64,000 nucleotides of DNA, taken from Natrinema saccharevitans. Lineage in GTDB: Archaea; Halobacteriota; Halobacteria; Halobacteriales; Natrialbaceae. Location of the stretch: positions 2,108,001 to 2,172,000 of the forward strand of contig NZ_LWLN01000001.1 of NCBI RefSeq assembly GCF_001953745.1. The letters run 5' to 3'. Numbering within the stretch: the stretch's first letter is position 1; every line of letters begins with the position of its first letter. The notes below the pieces were generated by a model. It saw only the letters and a program-made list of their open reading frames with translations. It did no database searches and was not told the DNA's origin. Made by a program: the position numbers and the translations under genes. This document shows positions 1 through 8,068 of this stretch, in pieces.

Positions 1-595
1 TGGCGTCGAGATCGAGCGCGATCGGCGAGGCGTCGGTCTCGTAGGTCCACCGGAGCGACCCCGCGGAGTCGAACGCGTAGACGGTGCTGTGCCACTGCCG
101 GGTCTCGCCGTCGCGTTCGTACCGCCGCGCGGCGGCGTAGAGCCGTTCGTTGCCGTCCGCGTCGGTCCCCGTCTCGAGCGCCACGACGTAGGGAAGGTAG
201 AAGACGGAGTCCTCGATTGCCGCACCGACGTCGTCGGCAGTGTCGTAGCGCCACCGGCGTTCACCCGTCGCGGCGTCGTAAGCCGCGATCGTTCCCGTCT
301 CGCCGCGACCGGCGACGACGATCGTCTCGTCGTCTCCGGGTCCGTCGCCTCCGAGCGACGCGATCCCGACCGCGTGATCGGGGTGGTCGGCCGTCCATCG
401 GGGCTCGAGCGAGTCGACCTCGCGGGCGGTAACGGTGCCGTCCCACTCGCCGGTGACGACGAGGTCGCCCGACTCGGCGAGCCCGACCGCCGAGCGGGTC
501 CACATGTGGCGACTGCGGGCGGGGTCGATCTCGCCCAGCGGGACGGTCCGAAAGTCGAGACCGTCCTCGCGTTCCGTGTCGACAGTTCCGGCCAT
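1..595 (-). CDS. PQQ-like beta-propeller protein, C-terminus beyond the window edge
   Basis: The last gene of the long cobalamin operon; about 198 codons are visible and the gene runs off the left edge. The ATG at 595 lies just after the stop of the DUF3209 gene (598), so the two are translationally close. The visible part shows repeated blades typical of PQQ/WD40-like propellers: a stretch reading GDLVVTGEWDGTVTARE, then TIAAYDAATGERRWRYD and a similar unit near residue 180 (STVYAFDSAGSLRWTYE). There is no signal peptide, so it is probably cytoplasmic. Its position after cbiX and DUF3209 suggests an accessory role in the cobalt/corrin pathway, but nothing in the sequence gives a reaction. 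Propeller fold fairly sure, role unknown. Confidence 0.75.
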   Translation of the reverse strand, partial: MAGTVDTEREDGLDFRTVPLGEIDPARSRHMWTRSAVGLAESGDLVVTGEWDGTVTAREVDSLEPRWTADHPDHAVGIASLGGDGPGDDETIVVAGRGETGTIAAYDAATGERRWRYDTADDVGAAIEDSVFYLPYVVALETGTDADGNERLYAAARRYERDGETRQWHSTVYAFDSAGSLRWTYETDASPIALDLDA

Positions 596-597
596 CG

Positions 598-969
598 TTA
601 CTCCTCTACCGGGAAGGTCTCGTGGAGGGTGTCGTGGGCGTCGCCGAGCCCGTCGACGATGCTCGATCCCTGCGTGCGAAGCCGCTGGATGGCCCGCTCG
701 GCGTTGCGGACCTCGAGCAACCGACCCCGAGTATAATCGAATTCGGGGTCCTCGCTGTCCAGTTCGGCGACCTCTTGCTCGAGATCGACCAGCGCCGCGT
801 CGAGGTGGCGTTCGATCTCCGCGAGGCTGTCGGCCTCCGCGAGGCCCTCGATGGGGCCCTCGAGGTGTCCCTCGAGTTCCTTCTCCGCGTGGTCGCGAGT
901 ACTGTCGTCCCCGACGCCGAGGACGTTCATCAGTCCGAGTCGTAGTGCTTCGATTTCGTGGCAGCTCAT
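598..969 (-). CDS. DUF3209 family protein of the cobalamin cluster
   Basis: A 123-residue acidic protein beginning MSCHEIEALRLGLMNVLG. It matches my memory of the DUF3209 family, which is largely restricted to haloarchaea and found beside cbiX. It is predicted mostly helical, with a long charged middle (about residues 25-95), and has a single cysteine followed by histidine at positions 3-4 (C3, H4) that could bind a metal. It sits 59 bases after the cbiX/ferredoxin fusion and 2 bases before the propeller gene, so it is almost certainly co-transcribed. The function is unknown; conserved context suggests a helper of cobalt chelation or storage, which is inference. Confidence 0.75.
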   Translation of the reverse strand: MSCHEIEALRLGLMNVLGVGDDSTRDHAEKELEGHLEGPIEGLAEADSLAEIERHLDAALVDLEQEVAELDSEDPEFDYTRGRLLEVRNAERAIQRLRTQGSSIVDGLGDAHDTLHETFPVEE

Positions 970-1028
970 GGGTGTGTGTCGTGAATTATCGGAGTCGTGT
1001 GGTTCGGTCGGTGATCGGTTCGCGGCCG

Positions 1029-2261
1029 CTACAGCGTCTGATCGACGAGGTCGCTGACGATGCGGTCCCGGTCTAAGTGGTCCGAGACGATCCGTTCGGC
1101 GTCGCCGTCGTCGACGTCACCGTACCAGATCCCGTCCGGGTAGACGGCGACCATCGGCCCGTCGCCACAGCGGCCGAGACAGGACGACCGCGTGATGCGG
1201 GCGTCGCAGTGGTCCGAATCCCGGACCTCCTGTCGAAGCCGCTCGAGGACGGCCGGCGACCCCATCTTCGCGCAGGTCTGGTTGGTACAGACCGCGACGT
1301 GTTTCTCCGGCGCGTCGTGGCTGTGGGGTTCGTCGTCGACGTCGTCGCGATCGGCGTGGGCCTCCTGGTGAGCTAGCGCCCGCAACATGGCGCGAGCGCC
1401 GCCGACATCCTCCTCGTAGCCCTCGAGGTCGACCTTGTACTTGCAGGTGTCACAGGACATCTCGACGCTGTCGGTCCGGGCTTCCTCCCAGCGGTCGGCG
1501 AAGACGTCCAGCAGCCGGGAGTCGGTCCCGAGCGGGTCGCCGGCCATCGCGTCGACGTAGGGGTAGTCGGAGTCGAAGTCGGCGGTCCAGTCCCGGACCC
1601 GCTGGGTGAGGACGCCGTCGCCGAGCATATAGGGGAGGACGACGACCGCGTCGGGCCGGTGCTTCGAGAGCCCGTGGAGCGTCTCCTCGAGGGTCGGCTC
1701 GGTGACGCCGATGAACGAGGCCTCAACGCGGTCGAACTCGCGCCCCTCGTAGAGCAGTCGCGCGAGCTTGTGGACGTCGCCGTTGGCGTCCGGATCGCTC
1801 GAGCCCCGGCCGCAGACGACGACGGCCACGTCGCCGTCCGCACGGTCGACGCCGAGTTCGGCCTCGACAGCCGCGGCGCGGTCGTCCAGCAGGTCGAGGA
1901 TCGCGGGATGAACTCCCAGATGAGAGCCGTTGTCGATCTCTACGTCGTGTTCGGCCCGGGCCTGCTCGATCGCCAGCGGCACGTCGTTCTTGACGTGGCT
2001 CGCGGCGAACAGCGAGCAGTGGACGACCGTCACCCGCTCGGCGACGGGCGAGAGTCCCGCGAAGGCCTCGTCGATCGCCGGCTCCGCGAGTTCGAGGAAC
2101 GCGGCGTCGACCGGGATTCCCAGTCGGGACTCGAGGTCGGCGGCCAGCTCGCGGACCTGTTCGTTGGACTTCTCGCGCCTGGAGCCGTGGCCGATCAGGA
2201 GGACGGCCTCGTCGTCGAAGCCGGGTGCGGGAGCGGCCGTGGTGTCGTCTGGTGTGCTCAT
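1029..2261 (-). CDS. cbiX: Sirohydrochlorin cobaltochelatase CbiX fused to a [2Fe-2S] ferredoxin domain
   Basis: This 410-residue protein inserts cobalt into sirohydrochlorin, the first committed step of the early-cobalt (anaerobic-type) B12 route. The N-terminal CbiX/SirB half starts with LLIGHGSRREKSNEQV (catalytic histidine near residue 25) and is followed by a second chelatase lobe up to about residue 260. A CDTC pair lies near residue 274. Residues 320-410 form a thioredoxin-like [2Fe-2S] ferredoxin domain with C325, C330, C361 and C365. Family members usually end after the chelatase part, so the Fe-S tail is an elaboration known from haloarchaea. The gene begins one base after the stop of the LAGLIDADG-like gene, in the main cob operon. 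Confidence 0.92.
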   Translation of the reverse strand: MSTPDDTTAAPAPGFDDEAVLLIGHGSRREKSNEQVRELAADLESRLGIPVDAAFLELAEPAIDEAFAGLSPVAERVTVVHCSLFAASHVKNDVPLAIEQARAEHDVEIDNGSHLGVHPAILDLLDDRAAAVEAELGVDRADGDVAVVVCGRGSSDPDANGDVHKLARLLYEGREFDRVEASFIGVTEPTLEETLHGLSKHRPDAVVVLPYMLGDGVLTQRVRDWTADFDSDYPYVDAMAGDPLGTDSRLLDVFADRWEEARTDSVEMSCDTCKYKVDLEGYEEDVGGARAMLRALAHQEAHADRDDVDDEPHSHDAPEKHVAVCTNQTCAKMGSPAVLERLRQEVRDSDHCDARITRSSCLGRCGDGPMVAVYPDGIWYGDVDDGDAERIVSDHLDRDRIVSDLVDQTL

Positions 2262-2262
2262 A

Positions 2263-2967
2263 TTACTCGTCGTAGGCGTCGGCCTGCTCGAGACTGCGCT
2301 CTAACTTGCGCCGGCGACTCGGCGCGAAGAGGCCGGTCTCCTCGCAGTCCTCGTAGAGCCACGTGCCGAAGGCGGGCGCGGCGGCGTCGTCGACGCCGAA
2401 CCAGTGGCCGCCCGAGGAGGTTTCGGATAGCTCGCCGAAGGGCGCATCGACGGGACAGTCGGCGATCAACTCCTGTGCGAACGCGAGCAGGTCCCGATCG
2501 TCGTGGACGAACGAGATCCCGACGGTGCCGCTCGAGGACTTGAAGCAGACGGTGCCACAGCCCTCGAGCAGGCCCCGGAGCAGTTCGCGATCGTAGTCGG
2601 CGAACGCGCCGAAGCGGTAGTTGCCGCGGCCGTCGACGGGCAGTCCGAGCGCGCCGCTGCGGCCGAGCAGGCCGTCCTCGCCCTCGATCGTCAGCACGTA
2701 CTCCTCCTCCGTCCGCGTGATCGACGTGTCGTGGGCGTACTCGCGGCTGGTCGTCTCGCGCTCGAGGTCGCCGCCGGCGACGGCGGCCAGCACCTGTGCG
2801 GACGCCTCGTCGTTGGCGACGACCTCGATCCGGTCGTCGGTAACGTCGCCACTGCCGGCGACGTGGCCCCAGAAGTACGCCGTGGCCGCGTGGCCGGCCA
2901 GCGGGTCCGACGGGACCGAAACCTCGAGGGCGTCGTCGCCGCCGTCGGCGGATCGGGCGTCGCTCAT
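2263..2967 (-). CDS. LAGLIDADG-like protein of the cobalamin operon, nuclease residues lost
   Basis: A 234-residue conserved haloarchaeal protein usually labelled only as a cobalamin biosynthesis protein. Two segments read like the paired LAGLIDADG motifs of homing endonucleases: TAYFWGHVAGSGDV (about residues 29-42) and LLRGLLEGCGTV (about 134-145). Each is followed by a beta strand and a helix, as in that fold. The acidic residue that binds metal in true nucleases is serine in the first motif and cysteine in the second, so DNA cleavage is unlikely. The gene overlaps the ferredoxin gene by four bases and abuts cbiX, which ties it to cobalt insertion. A DNA-binding regulator or a protein scaffold are both possible; the fold call is inference from motifs. 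Confidence 0.6.
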   Translation of the reverse strand: MSDARSADGGDDALEVSVPSDPLAGHAATAYFWGHVAGSGDVTDDRIEVVANDEASAQVLAAVAGGDLERETTSREYAHDTSITRTEEEYVLTIEGEDGLLGRSGALGLPVDGRGNYRFGAFADYDRELLRGLLEGCGTVCFKSSSGTVGISFVHDDRDLLAFAQELIADCPVDAPFGELSETSSGGHWFGVDDAAAPAFGTWLYEDCEETGLFAPSRRRKLERSLEQADAYDE

Positions 2968-3230
2968 TCGCCCACCTCCTCGACGACGATGGCGTCGGTC
3001 GGACAGGCCGCGGCGGCCTGCTGGGCCTCGTCGATACGGTCGTCGTCGAACGTCGCGACGACGCGTTCGGCGTCGTCGATGACCTCGCCCTCGCAGTCGT
3101 AGACCGGATCCGCGGTCGGATCGATCGTCGCGAGGCCGTCCTCGCCCTCGATAAAGCGCGGGTCGCGGGTCAGGCAGGCGAAGATGCCGTCGCAGGCGTC
3201 TTTCTCGATGGTGACTTCGTATCGTGGCAT
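2964..3230 (-). CDS. Small ferredoxin of the cob operon
   Basis: An 88-residue ferredoxin. The first cluster motif is C13-x5-C19 (ACDGIFAC), with a later C76-P (ACPTDAI) and an extra C46. The spacing resembles single-cluster 3Fe-4S/4Fe-4S ferredoxins rather than classic two-cluster CxxCxxCxxxCP types. The central insertion is acidic, as usual in haloarchaea. It overlaps the LAGLIDADG-like gene by four bases (stop and start share ATGA) and follows cbiH by 16 bases. It probably carries electrons for corrin ring chemistry or for the Fe-S chelatase; the partner is inferred from position. No second CxxCxxC motif is present. Confidence 0.85.
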   Translation of the reverse strand: MPRYEVTIEKDACDGIFACLTRDPRFIEGEDGLATIDPTADPVYDCEGEVIDDAERVVATFDDDRIDEAQQAAAACPTDAIVVEEVGE

Positions 3231-3246
3231 GGTGAATTCCTGTCGC

Positions 3247-4275
3247 TCAGTAGTCGTACTTCGTCTCGTAGCCCCGGGGTGTGACCATCCGGTCGTCCCA
3301 GACGTAGGTGTCCTCGGTGCCGACGACGATCGTCGTCGTCATGTCGACGATCTCGCTCTCGCCGAGGTTCTCGAGCTCGGCGAGTTCGGTGATCAGCACC
3401 TGCTCGTCCTCGCGGCCCGCGCCGTGGACGATGCCGACGGGCGTATCGGGCCCGCGGTGGGTCAGCAGGATCTCGCAGGCCTTCTCGAAGTTCTCGCGGC
3501 GCTTGCGGCTCCAGGGGTTGTAGATGGTGATCGTGAAGTTCTCGCTCGCGACCGAGTGCAGTCGGGACTCGATCTCGGGCATCGGCACGAGGTGGTCCGA
3601 CAGCGAGACCGAGACGGTGTCGTTGACCAGCGGCGCGCCCAGGCGCGCGGCGCAGGACTGCGCTGCTGGGACGCCCGGCACGACCTCGAAGTCGACCATC
3701 GAGGCCGTCGCGCCTTTGGACTCTAAGATCTCGAGGGCCAGCCCCGCGAGCGCGTAGACGTTCGGGTCGCCGCTGCCGACGATGGCGACGTCGTTGCCCG
3801 CCAGCGCGCGGTCGATCGACTCCTCGGTGCGGGAGACTTCGCCGCACATCGGCGTGTCGTAGATGTCTTCGGCCTCGTCGGTGATCTCGTCCGGAATCAG
3901 CTCGATGTAGGTCGTGTAGCCGACGATGTGGTCGGCCTCGAGCAGCGCCGTCTTCGCGCGGTCGGTCATCCCCTCGGGGTGACCGGGACCGAGGCCGACG
4001 GCGATCAGTTGGCCCGGCTCGGCGTCGAAGTCGTCGGCCGTCGCGCCGACCTCCTGCTCGTTCGAACTCCCGTCGTCCGAACTCGAGGCACCACAGTTCG
4101 AGGACGACGAGGAACTCGAGGACCCACCGCATTTCGACCCGCTCGAGTCGTCGGTGCTACTGGACGCGCCGCACTTCGAGCCGGAACTCGAGGTGTCGGT
4201 ACTCGCGTCGCTCGTCGATGCGCCACACTTGGAAGTCGATTCGTCGTCAGCGTCCGCGTTGGTGTCCGTGCTCAT
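3247..4275 (-). CDS. cbiH: Cobalt-factor III C17-methyltransferase CbiH with a Cys-Gly-Ser repeat tail
   Basis: A 342-residue SAM-dependent methyltransferase that methylates C17 and drives ring contraction in the corrin pathway. The methyltransferase fold begins near residue 90 with GLGPGHP (94-100) and contains the family motif SGDPNVYALAG. Before it lies an unusual ~75-residue Ser/Asp/Thr-rich extension with four Cys-Gly units at C17, C35, C49 and C61 (KCGAS, KCGAS, KCGGS, NCGAS), not part of the normal CbiH domain. A second CbiH copy lies 18 bases upstream, so the operon carries a tandem pair. The tail could bind cobalt or another soft metal; that is inference. Start chosen at the first ATG after the upstream stop. 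Confidence 0.9.
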   Translation of the reverse strand: MSTDTNADADDESTSKCGASTSDASTDTSSSGSKCGASSSTDDSSGSKCGGSSSSSSSSNCGASSSDDGSSNEQEVGATADDFDAEPGQLIAVGLGPGHPEGMTDRAKTALLEADHIVGYTTYIELIPDEITDEAEDIYDTPMCGEVSRTEESIDRALAGNDVAIVGSGDPNVYALAGLALEILESKGATASMVDFEVVPGVPAAQSCAARLGAPLVNDTVSVSLSDHLVPMPEIESRLHSVASENFTITIYNPWSRKRRENFEKACEILLTHRGPDTPVGIVHGAGREDEQVLITELAELENLGESEIVDMTTTIVVGTEDTYVWDDRMVTPRGYETKYDY

Positions 4276-4293
4276 GGTTGTGTACTGTTGGGT

Positions 4294-5172
4294 TCAGAAG
4301 TCGTCGACGTCACGCCCGCCGCGCGGGGTGACGAGGTACGTTCGGTCGTCGTTGCGCCAGGTCTCGGTCTCGTGGGTGCCGATGATCAGCGAGGTGCCCA
4401 TCCCCGACACCTTGTCGTCGTGGTCGGCGGCCTCGCCCAGCGTCGTGATGAACTGGCTCTCGCCGTTGCGGCCGGCGTCCGCGCGGCCAGCGTCGTTGAC
4501 GATCGCCACGTAGGCGTCGTCGGTCCGCTCCTCGCGGACGATCTCGACCGCCTGCTCGTAGTTGCGCCAGCAGTTATAGAGGACGATCACGAAGTCCGAG
4601 ATTGCCGCGGCGCGCAGTTTCTCCTCGATCTCGTCCCAGCCGCGCCACTTGTCCGACAGCGAGACCGTACAGAAGTCGTTACACAGCGGCGCGCCGACGT
4701 TGGCCGAGCCGCCAAGCGCCGCGGTGAGTCCGGGCACGATCTCGATCGGAATGTCCGTCGCGTCCTCTTCCTCGGCCATCTTGAAGATGAGGTCGGACTT
4801 GCCGTAGACCGACGGATCGCCGCCGGAAACGTGAGCCACGTCCTTTCCTTCGCGGACGTATTCGAACGCCGCGCGGGCGAGTTCGATCTGGCGGCCCATC
4901 GTCGAGCGGACGATCTCCTGCTCGAAGCCATCGTCTCGGATCGCGATACCGTCCTCGTTGGTTTCATCTTCCGGCAGTAGGGTGCCGTCGTCCCGCAGGA
5001 ACTCCTGATAGAGGCTCGAGGCGATGACCACGTCCGCGGTCTCGATGACCTCTTTGGCCCGCTCGGTCATGTGGTCGGGAAGCCCGGGACCGATACCGAC
5101 GACGTAGAGGGTGCCGTGGTCGTCGGGGGTGCCGCCGGCCGTCGCGTCGATGGACTCGGCGTCGGAACTCAT
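4294..5172 (-). CDS. cbiH: Second CbiH/CobJ-type C17-methyltransferase
   Basis: A 292-residue paralogue of the neighbouring CbiH. It starts at ATG 5172, four bases inside the end of cbiG (overlapping ATGA), which decides the start over the longer open frame. It shows the SAM-binding motif VVGIGPGLPDHMTERAKEV near residue 22, the SGGDPSVYGKSDLIF motif, and VPGLTAALGGSANVGAPL of the substrate pocket. It lacks the Cys-Gly repeat tail. Tandem C17-methyltransferase paralogues are known from haloarchaeal cob clusters; whether both act on the same intermediate, or one has another position or redox form as substrate, cannot be read from sequence. Operon position between cbiG and the other cbiH is consistent with ring contraction. 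Confidence 0.9.
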   Translation of the reverse strand: MSSDAESIDATAGGTPDDHGTLYVVGIGPGLPDHMTERAKEVIETADVVIASSLYQEFLRDDGTLLPEDETNEDGIAIRDDGFEQEIVRSTMGRQIELARAAFEYVREGKDVAHVSGGDPSVYGKSDLIFKMAEEEDATDIPIEIVPGLTAALGGSANVGAPLCNDFCTVSLSDKWRGWDEIEEKLRAAAISDFVIVLYNCWRNYEQAVEIVREERTDDAYVAIVNDAGRADAGRNGESQFITTLGEAADHDDKVSGMGTSLIIGTHETETWRNDDRTYLVTPRGGRDVDDF

Positions 5173-6161
5173 CGGCCGATCGCCACCGTGACCTCGTTCT
5201 CGTAGCTGATCTTCTCGAGGACCAGCTCCTGTTCGGCACCGCCTGCGATCGCGGCGGCCTCGGAGACGCCGGGCCAGCCGATCAGCTCCTTCGACTTCGA
5301 GGGCGTCGGCCCCTCGTTCGCGAGCAGCGTCTCCTTGTCGAAGGCGACCACGCCGAGATCGAGTTCCTGCGCAGCCTCGAGCAGGCCCGCCTCGTCCTCC
5401 TTCCGGGTCGCGGTGCCGACGAACTCTACGTCGTCGAAGTCGTAGTCGGTCCGCTCGAGGGCTTGCTCCCACGCGGCGAGGAAGGCGTCCTTGCTGGCCC
5501 CCGAAACGCTACCCGTCCCGAGGACGACGCCGTCGTCTTTGTTCCGTTTGAGCACCGTCACGTCGTCGCCGACGAGGACGGCCTTCGGCCCGTCGAGTCG
5601 CGCGACGGGCCCGAGTTCGTCGTCCAGCACGGCGAGGTTGGTTTTGACCGTCGAGTCGCCGTTGACGACGTGGGCGTCCATCGCCTTGGCCTTGGATTCG
5701 ACGCCCTGTTTGCCCGCAGCTTCCGAGGCCGTGGTCATCGCCGGGACGGCACCCATCGTCGCCAGATCCTGTGCGACCTGGTTCGCGCCGTGGTGGCCGC
5801 CGGTGATCGGGATGGCCCACGTCAACTCCTCGTCGACCACGCAGATCGCGGGGTCGTCCCACTTGTCGTCTAACAGGTGGGCGGTCTTGCGCATCGCGAT
5901 CCCCGAGGCCATCAGCCCGATGAAACAGTCGTACTCGCCCCAGTGCTCCTCGAAGACGTCGCCGTGGTACTCGACGATGTCGATCGCCTCGTAGCGATCG
6001 CCGATCTCCGCCTTGATCTCCTCGGCGGTGTCCAGCTTCCGCCCGAAGGAGACGATCGCGATCTCCTCGGCGACCTCGCCGTCCGAGTCGGCCGTCGAAC
6101 AGTGGCCGCCATCGGAGTCCGATTCGTTCGTCGTGTCCGTGTTCTCAGTTCCGGAACTCAT
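5169..6161 (-). CDS. cbiG: Cobalamin biosynthesis protein CbiG (cobalt-precorrin-5A hydrolase)
   Basis: A 330-residue CbiG, which opens the delta-lactone of cobalt-precorrin-5A and releases the C20 fragment as acetaldehyde. It shows the three-part family layout: N-terminal domain (IAIVSFGRKLDTAEEIK onward, about 35-120), the middle segment with GLMASGIAMRKTAHLL and ITGGHHGANQVA, and the C-terminal domain with TGSVSGASKDAF and FVGTATRKEDEAGL. The first 33 residues are an acidic Ser/Asp-rich extension with one cysteine. A 201-base gap separates it from cbiF upstream and carries an AT-rich promoter, so it can start its own transcript. It overlaps the next gene by four bases. Confidence 0.93.
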   Translation of the reverse strand: MSSGTENTDTTNESDSDGGHCSTADSDGEVAEEIAIVSFGRKLDTAEEIKAEIGDRYEAIDIVEYHGDVFEEHWGEYDCFIGLMASGIAMRKTAHLLDDKWDDPAICVVDEELTWAIPITGGHHGANQVAQDLATMGAVPAMTTASEAAGKQGVESKAKAMDAHVVNGDSTVKTNLAVLDDELGPVARLDGPKAVLVGDDVTVLKRNKDDGVVLGTGSVSGASKDAFLAAWEQALERTDYDFDDVEFVGTATRKEDEAGLLEAAQELDLGVVAFDKETLLANEGPTPSKSKELIGWPGVSEAAAIAGGAEQELVLEKISYENEVTVAIGR

Positions 6162-6175
6162 TGTGTACTCTCTCT

Positions 6176-6188
6176 CATATCGATATTG
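6176..6188 (-). promoter_or_regulatory. Internal promoter in front of cbiG
   Basis: An AT-rich block (ATATCGATAT with flanking CAATAT on the minus strand) stands 15-27 bases before the cbiG ATG in an otherwise GC-rich 201-base gap. It resembles the TATA box of a leaderless haloarchaeal transcript. It would allow cbiG-cbiH-cbiH-ferredoxin-cbiX and onward to be transcribed separately from cbiT-cbiL-cbiF. The rest of the gap (6189-6362) holds no supportable gene. Confidence 0.5.
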
Positions 6189-6362
6189 TCCCGTCCACGC
6201 TTTCCGCTCCCGTCCAATCCACCGCCCGGGTGGGACTGAAAGGGGCTGCCGCGCTCGGTCCGGTAAGGCGACGCAAGGACCGCAGCGGAGCGAGGACCAC
6301 AGCGAGCCGCAACCGGTCGAGCGCGGCAGGGGCTTTCATCGTGTTCGCGGTACCATCGCATC

Positions 6363-7259
6363 TCAGTCATCACTAGCCTCCGTTTCGGCCGAGTTTTCGG
6401 AAGGCCCGCGATCCGCCCAGTCGCCGTAGAGGAAGGATCGCTCGTAGCCCGCGCCGGTCACCGCGTCGCCGATGACGACCAGCGCCGAGGCGCGGTAGCC
6501 CGCCTCCTCGACCTTGTCCGCAATCGTCCCGATATCGCCGACGATCACGTCCTCGTCCGGCCACGAGGCGTGGTAGATCACCGCGACCGGCGTCTCGGGG
6601 TCGTGGCCGTCCTCGAGCAGGCGATCCATCGTGTCGCGAACGGCGTGGGTCCCGAGGTAGATACAGGTCGTCACGTCGCCCATCTCGACGAACTCGGAGA
6701 TGTGGTCCTCCTCCGGGGTCAGGGTCTTGCCCTGTGGTCGGGTGAACGCGACGTGGTTCGAGACCTCGTTGAGCGTCAGTTGGGTCCGCAGCGTCGCGCT
6801 GGCCGCGAACGCCGACGTGACGCCGGGCACGAAGTAGGTCGGGACGCCCTCGTGTTCTAAGGCGTCCATCTGCTCGAGCGCCGCGCCGTAGATGGCGGGG
6901 TCGCCGCTGTGCAGCCGAACGACGTCGTCGCCGTCCTCGTAGGCGTCCCGCATCAGCGGGATCAGCTCCTCGAGATCTTTCCCGACGGAGTTCACCAGCT
7001 CGGCGTGGCCGCAGTACTCGTCCAGGAGTTCGCTGTTGACCAGCGAGCCCGCGTGGACGACGAGATCGGCTTCCTCGAGGAGTTCCTTCCCGGCGACGGT
7101 CAGCAGCCGCGGGTTGCCGGGGCCGGCGCCGACGAAGGGGATCCCCTTCTGGTCGTCGCCGGCGCTGTGGTCGAAGATCCGGTCGTCCAGCTCCTCGCGG
7201 CGGCGCTCGCCTTCGGAGTCGATCGCGTCCTGGGGATCGTTCCCCGCGTCGTCGGTCAT
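6363..7259 (-). CDS. cbiF: Cobalt-precorrin-4 C11-methyltransferase CbiF
   Basis: A 298-residue SAM-dependent methyltransferase acting at C11 of cobalt-precorrin-4. The SAM motif VGAGPGNPRLLTVAG starts at about residue 43, followed by LHSGDPAIYGAALEQMDAL and VPGVTSAFAASATLRTQ, all diagnostic of CbiF/CobM. The first ~38 residues are a charged extension. The start at ATG 7259 overlaps the cbiL stop by four bases, so the longer upstream open frame is not used. The C-terminal tail (about 275-298) is acidic and Ser-rich. Second gene after cbiT-cbiL in the operon. Confidence 0.94.
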   Translation of the reverse strand: MTDDAGNDPQDAIDSEGERRREELDDRIFDHSAGDDQKGIPFVGAGPGNPRLLTVAGKELLEEADLVVHAGSLVNSELLDEYCGHAELVNSVGKDLEELIPLMRDAYEDGDDVVRLHSGDPAIYGAALEQMDALEHEGVPTYFVPGVTSAFAASATLRTQLTLNEVSNHVAFTRPQGKTLTPEEDHISEFVEMGDVTTCIYLGTHAVRDTMDRLLEDGHDPETPVAVIYHASWPDEDVIVGDIGTIADKVEEAGYRASALVVIGDAVTGAGYERSFLYGDWADRGPSENSAETEASDD

Positions 7260-8068
7260 CGCTTCCCTCCGCGATAGCCGCCGCAGTCGCCGCCCGCACG
7301 GCCCTCGGCGCGCTCGAGGGCGGCCAGTTCGTCGTCGGCGAGTTCGCGACCGCCGTCGGAGCGCAGCTCCGAGCCGGTACTGTCGGTCTCGAACGCCGCC
7401 GTCGCCTGCTCGACCTCGAGGTCTTCCTTCTCGGCGTAGGCGAGCGTGTAGTAGTCGCGTTCGTCGATGTCGGCGGGGTCGTCGGTGACGATCGTGTCGC
7501 CCTGTTCCATGAACAGCCGGCGGCCGTAGGTCACGTCGTAGCCGGCCTCGACGAGGCCCTCGTGGGTCGCCGGCGCGTCGGTGACCTTGAACAGGATCAT
7601 CCGGTCCGGTCCCGTCGGGCTGTGGCCCGAGGCGGCCTCTCGCAAGGAGAGCCCCGCACCGGCCTCGATCTCGACGCCCATCGCGGTCGCGAAGGCCGTC
7701 ACGGCGCTGACGCCGGGGACGATCTCCAACTCGACCTCGGGGTGGAACGCGTCGATCGTCCGGCGCAGGTGGCCAAACGTCGAGTAGACGTTGGGATCGC
7801 CCAGCGTCACGAAGGCGACGTCGCCGTCGCGGGCGTTCGGGGCGATCTCCGCGGCGGCCTCCTTCCAGGCCGCCCGGAGCTTCTCCTCGTCTTTCGTCAT
7901 CGGGAAATCGAGGTCCCCGATCTTCGACTCGGCGACGTGATTCAAGGCGACGGTCCGGGAGAGCCGGCCCGGCGAGTAGACCACGTCGGCGTCCTCGAGG
8001 ACCGCTTTCCCGCGGACGGTCACGAGGTCGGCCTCGCCGGGACCGAGTCCGACGCCGTAGAGAGTCAT
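7256..8068 (-). CDS. cbiL: Cobalt-factor II C20-methyltransferase CbiL
   Basis: A 270-residue methyltransferase that adds the C20 methyl group to cobalt-factor II. It begins directly with the SAM-binding motif GVGLGPGEADLVTVRG, then TLGDPNVYSTFGHLRRTI and VPGVSAVTAFATAMG, the standard CbiL/CobI signature set. The C-terminus (about 225-270) is a low-complexity tail rich in Gly, Glu and Arg, ending GGYRGGKR, which is longer than typical. It overlaps cbiT upstream and cbiF downstream by four bases each, so the three genes are tightly coupled in translation. Confidence 0.94.
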   Translation of the reverse strand: MTLYGVGLGPGEADLVTVRGKAVLEDADVVYSPGRLSRTVALNHVAESKIGDLDFPMTKDEEKLRAAWKEAAAEIAPNARDGDVAFVTLGDPNVYSTFGHLRRTIDAFHPEVELEIVPGVSAVTAFATAMGVEIEAGAGLSLREAASGHSPTGPDRMILFKVTDAPATHEGLVEAGYDVTYGRRLFMEQGDTIVTDDPADIDERDYYTLAYAEKEDLEVEQATAAFETDSTGSELRSDGGRELADDELAALERAEGRAGGDCGGYRGGKR

